In this document: positions 22,512 through 34,655 of the stretch, in pieces | Layout of the letters: each line of letters opens with the position of its first letter | Numbering within the stretch: position 1 is the first letter of the stretch | From: Amanita rubescens | Taxonomy: Eukaryota; Basidiomycota; Agaricomycetes; Agaricales; Amanitaceae | Assembly: GCA_015039365.1 (NCBI GenBank) | Contig: WION01000472.1 | Coordinates: 1-41,098 of the forward strand | DNA length: 41,098 nt | Reading direction: 5' to 3' | Notes under the pieces: generated by a model | Databases searched by the model: none | Told to the model about the DNA's origin: nothing | What the model saw: only the letters and a program-made list of their open reading frames with translations | Translations under genes and position numbers: made by a program

Positions 22512-23656
22512 TCATGATAACCTTGATGCCAATTTCTCAATGATCAATGCTTTCATCCACTTCACCACGGCATCTGCCCACTCCTCTCCCTGCCCTGACC
22601 CAGGCGAAAGATGGATACTAATATGATTGTGCCCTTTAGCCACGAGCCTAGTCGTGAGACCTAGCTTCACTTCAGGCAAGGTAGTACCCGAAGTGGACTC
22701 CACAGTTTTCACCACCTCTTTCTTCCTCGTCCTCGCTGATAACTTTTTCTGAAAGTCCTCCGCACCCACTTCGAGCCAATACGGCTCCTTCTCCGCATCT
22801 ACCATCAAAATCTCCGGTAACCAGGCAACCATATCCTCCGGTGCGCTCTCCAACAGCGGCTGCGGTGCATTCCTCTTGGTCGCCTCGAACGTGCCCCAAT
22901 ACTGAGCCAAAACGCCTGCGACGGGATCGTCCGGTGGCAGTGCACGCGTGTTGTACATCCCAGAAACGAGGACGACACCCGCTATTCGGTCTTTCGTCTC
23001 CGGATCACCGGATAACAAGCCAGGCATCAGCAACGCGGTAGTCAAATGTACCGAACCCGATGCATGACCCATCAATAAGACCGAGTCAAAGTTGAGCTCG
23101 TACGGTACGTCGCCCTCGTCTGCAATCTTTTCCTTGTTCTCGATCGCCCAAGCGACGGCTTGGTATACGTCGTCGGCGGGACTTGGAAATTGGACTTGGG
23201 GTACAAGTCGGTAGTCAGGGATGATGGTCACGAACCCTTTTTGGGAGAAGAACCAGCCTATGTTGGAGTACACGAGGTCGTATGGTTTAGGCAACGTTCT
23301 GAAGCCGGTGGAGAATCCGCCGCCGTAGAAAAAGAAAAGAACGGGAACCGGTGTGTTTTCGGGGACGTTTGCGGGTTCGGGGTAGTAGATGTCCATCTGT
23401 ATTTTGTGTTAGGTTGCGTTTAGGGATGGAAGCGAGAGGCGACGAACCATATGTCGTGGTGTCCGCCCATATTGGACCGTCGACTTGTTCGTATCGAGTA
23501 GTTGGGCCCGGCGCTGTTCTAGTATAGGTATAAACGCATTAAACGCTGGATGTAGCCAATCAGTGAAACGTGTTTGGCTAGACTAGCGGTCGAGGACTCA
23601 CTGGGTACTAGAATTTTGCCGATTTCCGCATTGTCAAAGTTGGCTATTGTTTCCAT
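22512..23656 (-). CDS. Alpha/beta hydrolase (esterase/lipase-like)
   Basis: The main exon (23396 down to 22512) encodes MDIYYPEPANVPENTPVPVL, then FFFYGGGFSTG, the oxyanion-hole region with Tyr where HGGG is usual. It continues with GFVTIIPDYRLVPQVQFPSP, DDVYQAVAWAIENK, LLMGHASGSVH at the nucleophile elbow, and GHNHISIHLSPG with the likely catalytic His. One or two upstream exons starting at 23656 (METIANFDNAEIGKILVP, then PGPTTRYEQVDGPIWADTTT) belong to it by sense, but the last junction is one base off. The elbow reads G-H-A-S-G-S, not the canonical G-x-S-x-G, so activity is in doubt. The stop follows KLASRLS at 22512. Confidence 0.75.
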
Positions 23657-24347
23657 TCGGATGGTTATTTTATCGTCTAGCGACCTATAAAAGAGTTAGA
23701 AGGAGTATTCGCTCTCATCGACGAAACGTACTTGAGAAATAGAAGCAGAGTGTAGTTGTATCGGCGCCATTATTGGACGTGACAAGTATAAGCACAACTT
23801 AAAGTTAAAACGCAGACGTCACCGCGTTACCCGAGAGCACAGCTTCCTTCAACGCCGGCGCCCGTCATCTTCACAGTTCTTCAACTACAGTAAGAACTTC
23901 ACATTCCCCCACGATGATGCAATGCCCCTGGGGCCTGAATATGAACACTATTTATGTATCGCCATCAAGGTCTAGCCTTTGAGTCCGAATCTCACTGTGC
24001 CAGAACCCTGACAGAACCTTTTTGAATCGCTCAAGCATCTCAATCCGAACACTACGAGGCACTACATACGTCAAGGCTCGACGTCGCTCGTGCCTTGTGG
24101 CTTTGACTCGAGTGACAGCTTGGCGATGCATGTGCAGCCCGAGTCGGAGGATGATCGATCGATGAGGTTCAATGACCCCTAAGATGAAATAGTCGACGCT
24201 CGGAAGTCTATTTATTTACGCTTTAGGTTCTTGATATTCCTGTTACGTATTATGATAAGCACATTGCCGATATCTGCGCGCTGCACAGCTCAGGCACAGC
24301 CCATTGTGTCTTTCTTTACAAGTTCCTTATTCGTCTTGCATTCAATA
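23657..24347. other. Intergenic, no gene seen
   Basis: 691 bases between the 5' end of the hydrolase and the 3' end of the phosphatase gene, both minus strand. There is no open frame over 60 codons and no repeat. It should contain the hydrolase promoter. Confidence 0.5.
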
Positions 24348-25238
24348 TCACATCTCCGACCCGCGTGATGTCTGTCTCTTCCTCCACTCTGCGAGCCCTT
24401 TCTCAAAGGAAGAATGATTGACACCATTTCTCACAAGGTGAAAGGTGATACCTTGAAAAACATCGTCTGAGAGGAAGCAGTAGGCAAGATGATTGCGTTC
24501 TTACCCAATTCTTCCACCTCCTTGTTGCGTATTTCATCATCGAAAAAGAGCTAATACAAGCCCTCAGTTTTGGCAACGACCCTGGTGGAAAAACGGCGAC
24601 TTGCCATTTGTGAATACGGTATGCCCGTCTTCTTGTGAATCTGTTTGAAATGAGCGAGTTTGGAGCCTGGATGTCGTGGTACGGATTGAGTTCTTTTGCA
24701 CGTTGTGACGTGATAACACGTACCAGGGTATATCTCTAGTTGGTCAAAGAACTCTACAGCAGGCTGCGCGTCGGCGTCGTCATCCGCAGACTGAGATGGT
24801 ATCAAAAGCAAACTCAAGGCTTGGCGCGCGCTGTCAAAGAGCGAAAATATCAAACAATATGAAAATGATACAGATGAAATAGAAGTTACAGTGCAGGGGC
24901 GGATGTACGTGAACACGCCGCGACTTTGACGCGTGCTTTCCGCAGGCGTTGTAGGATTTCTGGCACGTCTTTATATAGCTCTATGGGTCTATTGTACATA
25001 TCGAGGACTTGGCTTGTTGTTCTGTCTCTATGCAAAGGTCCTAAACGTGGAGCGGGGTGGGGTGAGACGTAGGAACCGGGAGGCGGCGGCGAGATAACAC
25101 CCACCGATAACGTGAGTATCGACCCAGAGGTCCCACAAGGTATAGCTGCGGAGAGAAAAAAAATCAATAAATTAATCGGCTAACGCGAAAAGCGCACTCC
25201 AAATCGAAAGCAATGAGCTTTGGCAATTGGTTGGACAT
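24348..25238 (-). CDS. Magnesium-dependent phosphatase 1 (HAD superfamily)
   Basis: A HAD-fold phosphatase of the MDP-1 family, which acts on small phosphoesters or glycated protein amines. The start ATG (25236-25238) gives MSNQLPKLIAFDLDYTLW, continuing DLWVDTH. The catalytic motif I is DLDYT, split by an intron after the second Asp codon's GA. Then come GPLHRD, LDMYNRPIELYKDVPEILQR, VKVAACSRTSAPALARQAL (motif II), EFFDQLEIYPGSKLAHF, MLFFDDEIRNKEVEELG (the acidic metal motif), and GITFHLVRNGVNHSSFEKGL, with TGA at 24348-24350. All junctions stay in frame. One intron (24604-24551) has a GC donor (GCAAGT). It is head-to-head with the mannosyltransferase, 255 bases apart. Confidence 0.92.
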
Positions 25239-25493
25239 TTGCTGCGGTAAGGGTTCTCAACCGTGTCGCGGTCTTGGCAGTGGTTGTACTATAAAAACGA
25301 CATTGATGATCAATTACATAATCAGTTTGCGATGGGTTTCTCGGGCATGTGGGAACAACGATACGGCGCGGTGACGAAAGGCGGAGCCTCTTACCCGTCA
25401 ATTCGTCTTCTTCGGTCGCCACGTTGAACTTGGCCTTTTTCTCTTACAACTATACAGACTATTGGTTGTTTACCGCCCGGCGACGTTACTAGG

Positions 25494-27206
25494 ATGAACA
25501 CGTCGGCGCGGTATATACTTCTTGTTCCTTGCTTTGCTTGTGAGTGACTTAGTAGTGACGTTGTACTGGTCTAGACGTTGACGATCATGATGCAGATCAG
25601 TCTTCATTGGATACTTCGTCTCACTCACGATGGATATGGCAGGGCCACATCGTTGCAGTATATCACTTCTCATTTGACGGGTGATACTCGTCAACCCGAC
25701 CGGTACAATCTCGAGGATTATTACAAGGCAGAGAATTCGACGCACTTGGTTGTTAATAGAAGAGCGAATGCGAGTTTTGTTATTCTTGCGAGGAATAGCG
25801 ACCTTGATGGGACGGTGAGGAGCATTAGGGAGATAGAGGATAGGTTCAACAAGTATCATGGTTATCCGTATGTTTTGTTGAACGAAGAACAGTTTACGGA
25901 CGAGTTTAAAACGTAAGTTGGGTTTCTCTTCAACCTGTGCTCTTGGGTGTTAGACTGTCGTTTTAGACGTGTCTCGGTATTGACAAATTCGAAGATGGAG
26001 TTTGGTCAGATCCCTCGCGATCATTGGTACCAACCAACTTGGATAGACGAAGAGAAGGCCAAAGAAGGAAGGAAACAGATGGAGGACGATAATATAATAT
26101 ATGGAGGTGGGCTTACCCTTATCGTTCCTTGCAAGAGAGAATTGACTTGTTCCAGGTTCCGTGTCGTGGGTATATTTAGCATAGCAAAATGATTGAGCTC
26201 ACTGGGATTCAGGTATCGCAACATGTGTCGGTTCAATTCCGGGGTAAGAAGTCCGCTTTCCGATGTCAAAAGCGTCTTGCTCATCGATTATTACAGTTTT
26301 TCTTCCGACATGAACTGTTACAGAAATACAGATGGTATTGGAGAATAGAGTAAGTTTCTCATTTTTGAGGAAACAATAGCTCACCCAGTTCCAGGCCAGA
26401 TGTCCATTTCCACTGCGATATTAGTTTCGACCCTTTCTTATTCATGGAGGATAATAACAAGATATACTGTGAGCAAACCTAACATCGATTTAGCCTTTTG
26501 ATCTAACTATCCTGTTTCAGCATTTACGATTACGATGTTTGAGTTTGAAAAGACTATCCCTACACTTTGGCATCATGTAAAAGGTTTGTATTATTCGTGC
26601 CTTCTCTTTTCCATGCATGCAGCTGACTTGCGATTAGAATTCGCGGATCATCATCCGCAGTATATAGCGGATGGGAATTCGATGGGCTTCCTTTCTGATG
26701 ATGCCGGGAACAAGTACAACTTGTGTCATTGTAAGCTTTTGATTTTGGCCGGCCGCCGTCGCTAACTTGCGATCCTAGTCTGGAGCAACTTTGAAATAGC
26801 AGATATGGACTTTTGGCGCGGTCCCGCGTATACGGATTTCTTTAATTATCTAGATGGTACAGGCGGGTTTTACTACGAGGTGGGTGCTATGTTGGAGTAT
26901 CGAACTGCTAGATGAGTTAATGCGTCTTCAGCGTTGGGGTGACGCACCCGTACATAGCATCGCAGCTGCGTTATTCGCCAAAAAGGAGCAGATACATTTC
27001 TGGGACGAGATCGGGTACGAGCATAACCCGTACACGCATTGCCCCCAAAAAGAGGAGGCCTGGAAGCAAGGGAAGTGTTCGTGCAGCCAGCAGAGGAGTT
27101 TTGGTAAGCATCCTCGTGGAATCTAGTAGAGCTGGCTGATCCTGTGACTACAGATTATGATGGGTACTCATGTATGAGACGCTGGGATCAGTTGATGGCG
27201 AAATAG
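25494..27206 (+). CDS. Alpha-1,2-mannosyltransferase, GT15 (KRE2/MNT1 family)
   Basis: A Golgi type II membrane enzyme that adds alpha-1,2-mannose to O- and N-linked glycans using GDP-mannose. Blocks in order: NASFVILARNSDLDG, FNKYHGYPYVLLNEEQFTDE, IPRDHWYQPTWIDEEKA, YRNMCRFNSG, YWRIEPDVHFHCDISFDPF (with the conserved Glu), MFEFEKTIPTLWHHVK, HFWSNFEIADMDFWRG, YYERWGDAPVHSIAAALF, IGYEHNPYTHCP. The TAG is at 27204-27206 after RRWDQLMAK. The YGGSV-YRNMC segment seems to need a 7-base exon (GTTCCGT, 26155-26161). The ATG at 25494 gives MNTSARYI. The expected membrane anchor (FLALLVSDLVVTLYW) follows in another frame, so one base is off near 25525 or the start is elsewhere. Confidence 0.9.
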
Positions 27207-27323
27207 TAAATGATATGTATCCGTAGTTATGTCGTGAAGAAAGTGGGCAAACTAGATCTAAAAAGTCACGTGATCTCGAATGACAGTTCGTCATCGCGCA
27301 CTGCAACTTAGTGCTCGCAAGTC

Positions 27324-30300
27324 ATGAGTTCGCTAGCGTTTCTCGTGACGGAGCTTCAGGCTGGTTTGGTTTCTATTTCACATATCTTGCAACCCTGACA
27401 CGTCCGTGTACAGTCGCTCGCCAGCGAAACTCGTCGCAAGCATCCCGAAATTCGTGAGGTGTTTGTTTTTCCGCGTGCGTTGCGTAACATAATACGTGAC
27501 TGATGGAGGATTTACTAGGCTGCTGAGAAATCGCTGGCGATTCTGAGGGCATCTCCTGAGCAGGCAACGGCTAAACTTGCTTCTGGTGCGTTTCGTGGCT
27601 GATTTTGGGCTTAGTACGGACTAACATCATTGTTGACGCAGATGGACCCCAGTCGAGCGACTTGTTACGGCCAGTGTTTATGGGATGCGCGACGAAGAAT
27701 CCGAAAGTGGTGGCGATATCCTTGGGCTCGTTGCAGCGCTTAATAGCGCTCAAAGCCGTGCCTCGTTCCGCTGTCCCGCTTATTATCAACACGATGAGGG
27801 ATGCCATGTCCCAAGGCGTCGATATTCAACTCCGTATACTGCAGACCCTCGTATCCCTGATCACAAACTTTACTGCCATTCATGACGAGTTGTTGGGCGA
27901 GGTGCGAAATCTTCCATAGTTACCAGAGCGTATGCCTGACGTTCATACCTAGGCGCTTCTTCTCTGCTTCAAATTGCAAGAATCGAAGATTGCGGTTGTG
28001 TCTTCCACGGCTGCCGCCACGTTGAGACAGCTCGTGATGTTTGTGGTGGACAGGATGGTGATTGAAGACAAGCAGGACGATGTCAGGGTTGAAGATTTAA
28101 CAGAAGTGACGCTCCCGGACGAGACGAAGAAGAAACTAGGTCCTTCTTCGAAAGATGCGTATTCGGTGCTGGAAGACCTTTGCCTGCTAGCCAACTCGGA
28201 AAAACCTTATTTTTTGAAGCTTGACTTTCTTCACAAGACGTTTGCGCTAGAGTTGATCGAGAGCGTGTTGACGAACTATCATGAGCTATTTCGAAAGGCG
28301 AGTCACGCTACCGTTTATAACCTAGTCTTACTCACGCCCCTCTCTTGGGTATATAGCACAATGAATTTTTACTTTTGCTACGGCATCATCTATGTCCGCT
28401 CCTACTCAAAGCCTTATCAGACCGACCATTATTCCCGTTGACCTTGAGATGCACTCGCGTCGTGTTTCTGCTCCTCAAGCAATTTTCATTCGAACTCGAA
28501 ACTGAAGCAGAAGTTTTTCTCATGCTACTGATCAAGATTGTTGGTGAAGATGCAGACGTTGTGGACAACAGCTCGTATCCCAATAGGCCGCAATGGATGC
28601 GCGTCTTAGCTATGGAAATCCTTAGAGGGTATATCTTCACCTGCTTCTTTTATCTTCTAACTGATTGAGTATTCCCAGGCTTTGCAACGACGCTGAGCTC
28701 ATACGGATCATTTGGGATCGATATGACGCCAAGGACAATGGATCAAAAGTTTTTACTTCTCTGGTGGCTGCTCTGAAGCGTCTGGTGACCGAAAAACCGG
28801 CATTGTTGGGAGTAGCAACGCAAATGAGTGGTGTTGGCATCGGTGGGGACGGGACCATGATGGGCCATACACTTGACGTCAGTACAGTGGCCGGAAGAGT
28901 GGCCACGGCAGCAAGCGCAACGGTATCTGGCGTTGTTGGTATGATGGGACCAACCTCAGGATTGAGTGTACAAGGATCCTCTATGAAGCTTCAATGGTGC
29001 GCTTTTTAGGTTGATTATGTCTATCTACCCCTCTAACGTGTCATCAGCATAGATCAACTCGATAAAGCAGATGCGCCCCCAATTCCCGAATCATACATCT
29101 ATCTTCTGGCGGTTCATGCTATCGCGGCCTTGTGTGAAGGTTTCGCAGGATTCACAGGACCACTGTATGATTCACTCGTCGTACGAAGACCACGGGTTCC
29201 TGGAGACGCGTTAATCCGCGCTCCTCCAGCTCTTGACCTACCTTCTCTTCCGTCTGAAGAACAATCAACGAGACACCTCTACATGGTCCGGGATATCATC
29301 GAGAGCGGTTGGCCAGCTCTTTTGGCCGCTCTTTCCTTCATCATTGGGACCAACCTGTCCGATGAGCTTTTCGTGGAAGTTCTCACGAGCTATGAAGCCA
29401 TGCTCAACGTTGCTGGGATGTTGGGTCTCACAACCCCGAGAGACGCGTTTTTCACGAGTCTCGCAAAATTGGCAGTTCCATCGCGTGTCGTGTCCAGCCT
29501 TGACTCTTATACCGATGCCCAAATGCCTCGCATCATGAGCCCATCGATAACAGAAAATCTGGGTCTGGCCGCGCCATCTCAACATGCTCCCGGCTTGTCG
29601 GAGAGGAATATGGCGTGTTTGAAAGTATTCGTTTCCAGCGCGTTGTCTCTAGCGGGTAGTCTCGGAGAGAGCTGGTACCAGATTTTAGAGGCTTTGCAAA
29701 ATGCAGACTATGTCTTGACGTTCAAAGGGACGAATACGGGGCCTAGCAAACGAGGCACGCTCAGTCCAACTTTGCCTAGCAGTCGATCAGCATCTGTATC
29801 AAGTCAATCATCAGTTCCAACGGCGGCGGCGCAAGCATTGAAGCCTCCGATCTTGTCAGATCTGGACTCGGAGACGCTTCAAGCCGCCATTCAGCGTTTA
29901 TTCGATGCGTCAAAGAATCTAGAGGATACTGCGTTCAAGGATTTCATCAATGCGCTGTGTAGACTGAGCTTCGAGATGATAAGCATGCAATCCGAATCTG
30001 GTGGGTTCGGGTTCGGTTTGGTACCAGAAGACGAGAGCTTGGATGATACTGCGAGTCTGAGTTCCGCGGTGTTGACTCCGAAGAAGGATGCGGCGCATAG
30101 GAGGAGGGTTAGTGGCATTTATGTTCCACGAACGCTGGTTAGTTCCCTGTCTGTGGTTCCTCGATTTCTTCTGATCGTTAATAGAGAACAGGGGACTTTG
30201 GATTGACGAAATTGGGAGGCGTTGCGATGCTCAACATACATAGGTTGATATATCGCTCGCCTGACATTGCATGGTACACGACGACAATGCATCTGCTCTC

Positions 30301-33300
30301 TGTGATCCGGTTGTCCTCTGCTCCGCAAGCCGTTCGCGTCCAGGCAGCGCGGGTATTGGATGAGGTACTCTTGGTTGTTCCTCGAAACTTGACGAGCACT
30401 GGGGATCTTCAAGCTCAAGTTCAAAGAAGGGTGCTCGATGTTTTAGCTCAGCAGGTGGTGCCGGAAATCTCGGTTTCTGCGGCGAGTTCAAATACAAGTA
30501 TTGAGCTACGCAGAATGGGACTGGAAACACTCCACCAGATCTTGCAGTCTTCAGGACACACACTTGTAGTTGGGTGGGAGACCATATTCCACATGCTAGA
30601 GAGCGTCTGCAGACCTACTCTCCCCCTCCGTTCGGTTTCTACTGATTCAGTATCAGCCCTCAGTCAGCCTCCCGATTCACCGGTCAGCAGATTGAAACCA
30701 CTACCTTCAGGACTAGGCTACGGTGCGCCCAGTGACAAGGGACACAACTCGCTCGTCAAGATTGCATTCCTCTCATTAACGCTTGTATGCGATTCCGTGT
30801 CCTCACTTTCCCCTGAACACCTGCGGCTCTGCATCAGTACCCTTGGGCAGTTTGGTCGACAGTCTGATACAAATATTGCTCTCACTGCCGCTGCAAGTTT
30901 ACTTTGGAGCGTGTCGGACGCTATTCAGGCGAAGCGAAAAAATGCAGAGCAGGAACCACAGTACAGCGAGCTGTGGTTGTTTCTGCTTTCAGAGGAACTG
31001 GGATTGTGTACCGACGTGCGACCTGAAGTTCGTGACGGGGCTACCCAGACGCTCTTCCGGACGATCCAGCTCTATGGGTCTACGCTCAGCACGGAGATGT
31101 GGGATCAATGCATTTGGAGAGTCACTTTCCCATTGCTTGATGCGCTGACGACCGAGATTCGGCAGCAAGCCTCTGCAGGTGATGCTGACCTGTCGGGGGA
31201 AACGTCATGGGACGAGTCGAAGATTCTCGCACTGCAATCCATTGGGGCCATCTTCCATGAATTCCTCGTGTCTAGGATTATGACCCTCGAATCGTTCCAA
31301 ACCGCCTGGGAGACGTTCGTCCGTCACATCCAGGATTCCGTTCTGTTGGACAACCGATCTATCAGTGCCCCTGCTCTGAGGTGTCTCGAAAAGGCGATTA
31401 AAGCTTCTTCAGCGGCTCGGGATGAACGAAAGGCACGCATTGAAGGTGTCCATGCCCAAGTTTGGCGCCTGATCGATACGCTAGGCGATGCGGTTTTGAG
31501 CCGAGTTGAAGCGCGGTCACCTTCGGAGATGACGCCCAATTCGCCGTTTACGCAGGAGTCTCTCGTTGCATTTGTGAATGTCATTCAGTGCACAAGGAGC
31601 GTTAGCCGTTTAGTGGAGGGTGGAGAGTGGCAGCTAGACCGGTTGACGCGATTGATGGCTATTCTAAAAGGTATGATCTCAAACCAAGATGGCCGTACCG
31701 AGGCTAACAAATTACAGGTGTATTAACGTACCCCAATTCTCCTGACTATAGATCTGACATTGATGCGTTGTCCCCATTGCAGGTATGTTCAACGCATAGT
31801 TGTCACCAGCAATATCGCTCATAATGATGATAGTCAGTCATCATGGACACTGTTCTCGATATCAACCTCTCAAGTCCCGGTACACCATCACTTGTCATCC
31901 GGGATATGTCGGAATACGCAACCTTTCCATTTCTCGCATCATTTGATTTACAAAATCAAAACTCGAAAACAGCCCCGAGTAAGGTCACTTATGTCGCTTT
32001 GTCAAAAAAGGCGATGCCACTGCTCGTCGATTTGTACCTGAGGTTCAAGGACAACATAGATCTATACATGGACCGGTCGATGGAGGCATTACTGTCTGCA
32101 TACTCGATACCCATCAAGATGAAGCATGATTGCCCTCCGTCATCCAAATTTGGCAACGATCCGCCACTATGGAAGACGGCTACAGAATGTTTCCTTCGTA
32201 TTGTAAAGGATTGCGCGGTCCAGATGAAGCACCTAGACGAAAGTTAGTATATATCATATGTGCTTACCGGTGTTTAGGTTGACGTTGATCTTACACAGAG
32301 CTTACTAATGAGCAGATAGAAGTCATCTGGAGACAGATACTAGACGTCTTTCGTGGTGGAATCCTCGTGGATCGGTATGTACATACATATATGCAACATG
32401 TACCGCTCTTGACACGATCCTAGGTCACAAGCAGAGTCATTCCCGCTCGAAGTACAAGAGGAAGAAGAGACCTTTGACCTATCTCTCATCAGTGCACTGG
32501 AAATTGACGTTGTTCCTTACCTTGGAGATACTCGAATCCCGGATTATCTTGTTTCGCAACTGGGTTCCATTCTATACCAAGGAAGTCAGCTACGTAAGAC
32601 CATTGAGCGACCGAATGGAAATGTACTACAAGCGAATGGTTTTCCGGCTATAGAAAAGATCGAAATGAACAAACATAACGAAAAGGGGACGACAGAAATG
32701 GGCTTGGCACTGCCTCGCGAGCGATTCTCCTACTGGTGCTTTGATCTTTTGTTTCTTGTATGTTCAAACACTACCAAGGGTACGTCAAGAATCTCTTCAT
32801 TAGACTTCCACTGACAACTTGTCATGTAGAGAATGAACTGTCTCGACGACGCCTGGCGACGCTTACCCTTCCCTCTTTGCTAAACCGTTGTCGTGCGGCA
32901 TTAGTGGATTACGTTGCAGACGAATGTTTGCGAGGAAATGTTCCATTCCCCCGGGCTGTGGAAGAAGAGCTGCTTTACGTGCTGCGTAAGCTACTGGAGC
33001 TGCAGCTCTGGCCTGGAACGCTCTGGGCTGCTCTGTCGTATAACCCTACACAAAATTCAATTCAACAGCCGATCATGGCTTCAGCGGATGCGACACCTTC
33101 GCTACTAGTAGCCGACGCCGTAAAACGCTCTTCTGTTGCCCACTTGTTCCATTTCTACTCAGTGTTGGTTGAAATTGCTTCTAAACCCCGGCGGACGCCA
33201 GCTCTGCCCGTGGTTGTGAAGAATAGCAGGGCACCATTGTTGCCTATGAGATCGCAGCAGAAGACACCTGAGCAACCAAGCGCGGTGGAGGTGGATGCTC

Positions 33301-33359
33301 GAGATCTAGCGCGCAATTGCCTCAAGGAGATTGGAAGAGAAATGGGTATTCCGTACTGA
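27324..33359 (+). CDS. MON2: MON2 homologue, Golgi/endosome trafficking scaffold
   Basis: MON2 is a large peripheral trans-Golgi/endosome protein related to the big Sec7 Arf-GEFs but without the Sec7 domain. It works with Dop1 in membrane recycling. The start (ATG 27324) gives MSSLAFLVTELQ, then SLASETRRKHPEIRE and AAEKSLAILRASPEQA. The DCB/HUS-type helical repeats follow (LLRPVFMGCATKNPKVV, HHLCPLLLKALSDRPLFPL). Two very long exons cover 29050-30139 and 30191-31691. The carboxyl end is LARNCLKEIGREMGIPY, with TGA at 33357-33359. I could close each junction I tried in frame, for example RTL to RTGDFGLTKLGG with the acceptor ending at 30183. One intron (28298-28356) has a GC donor (GCGAGT). 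At roughly 1,700 residues it has the family's usual length and looks intact. Confidence 0.9.
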
Positions 33360-33570
33360 TGGATTGACTTGCGTTCGATGAGTAGGGTACGATATATTTA
33401 ATCATTTTGTATCATATGGGAAATCTACAGATCAATGTTTGAGCTGCCTGCTAACCCGAATTTGAGGCAAGGGAAAATCTCCTGCAAGGCCACCTTTTCC
33501 TCAAAGCGGAAGGGATAACTATTGTCAATTTAGCGCGGCTGCTGGTAGGTTTCACCGCATCTTACCGGTG

Positions 33571-34169
33571 CTATCTGAAGAACGGGGGATCACGCTGGTT
33601 ATGTACCGTGATTGCCTGTCGACCCTGAAATTCTGGTATCGGGGGATCATCTGTCCAACGATGTGATCTGGTCACCTTGTAAAGCCATTCAACAGTAATT
33701 CTGGGTGGTGCGGAGTCGCCTGCGTATGACCCTAGAGCCGACATCGCAAACACTGGCTCGTCGTGTACTGCTGAACCTGTTAATCAAGAGTCGGAAACGA
33801 AACGAACAAGGATAAGTGATAGTATCTAGTTTTTTTTCCGTTAGCAATGAATACATGGTTTGTGAGGCGAACTCACCGGGCTTCTTCATATCTTCATTCA
33901 ATACCGGGAGATGCTTAAGTTCTACCCCCGCCCTGTAGCCCACCAGCAATCCTCCGCATCTCGACACCTTTTCCCTTCTGTATACCAATTCTGTGCCAGG
34001 GAACACCTCCAGAAGCTCACGGAGGAAATTTTAAGTCGCTCTCGTGGCCTTGGGAAACGTCGTAATAAACATTTTCAAAAGAATCGCCGGATCATCCGTA
34101 CTGCAAAACACTCTGCAAGACTCAAGTGCATCAGAGGCGATATCTGCAGCGATTTTCCTCTTATTTTTT
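33571..34169 (-). pseudogene. Decayed fragment of an RPF1-like (Brix domain) ribosome-biogenesis gene
   Basis: The minus strand reads DDPAILLKMFITTFPKATRAT, then an in-frame TAA (34031-34033), then NFLRELLEVFPGTELVYRRE, LVGYRAGVELKHLPVLNED and MKKPG. After an intron-like gap come PPIPEFQGRQAITVHNQRD and PPFFR, with a stop at 33571. These match the order of the Brix domain in RPF1 (TSPRATKATY-FL-EL--VFPNAEF, VNEDRK-P, EFQGRQ-VT-HNQRDF-FFR). The Tyr-Lys cod­ons of that motif are replaced by the stop. The central part (EWLYKVTRSHRWTDD) is eroded, and neither the amino end nor the segment after FFR is present. RPF1 acts in 60S subunit assembly and is normally essential, so a full copy should exist elsewhere. 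Confidence 0.7.
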
Positions 34170-34655
34170 AGACGATTTGCTGGACGGTCTTGCTATCATG
34201 GTAACGATGGAGTATATATTGTCAAGCGTTGATGGAACAATATCTTGCATATACGCATTGTCTCGTTGGTCACTTTGATATATCTACGCCCGGGACAAAG
34301 GTGGAAAAGATGATATCGATCAGTCCAGACTCCGAGTCCTAGCCATTTCAACCAAACACGGACTTGCCTACGCACATTCTCGCTATTTCACTAGCTCCGA
34401 ACTTGCTGAGAGTTAACTTTTCGACGTCGAGAGGGTCGCGTGAATGTTGGCCTGAAAGGAGGTTGAACGATCCCGACGGCCCAATTAGAATTCGTAGCTT
34501 ACGGTGATGGGCAGGTTCCCGGGGTCCGTGCAACACTTCCGAACGCCGCCGCCAGCCTTTTCACACGGCATTCCTACCACGCACTTCATAGCAGCATTAC
34601 AACAAGCCCACCATCCAGCTGCACCCTTGCCTCTTTTCTAGCAGAATTATTATTA
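34170..34655. other. Intergenic; base composition changes here
   Basis: There is no gene in this stretch. Up to about 34600 the DNA is CpG-containing like the left part of the window; after about 34640 it is AT-rich with few CpG. It should contain the promoter of the GTPase gene. CCACCATCCAGC and a pyrimidine-rich stretch (CCCTTGCCTCTTTTCTAG) lie just before the start codon. Confidence 0.5.

Noticed and set aside
30119..30210. Frame slip in MON2 at the RTL junction
   Set aside because: It first looked one base off with the acceptor ending at 30190, but the acceptor ending at 30183 (GTTAATAG) gives RTLRTGDFGLTKLGG in frame.
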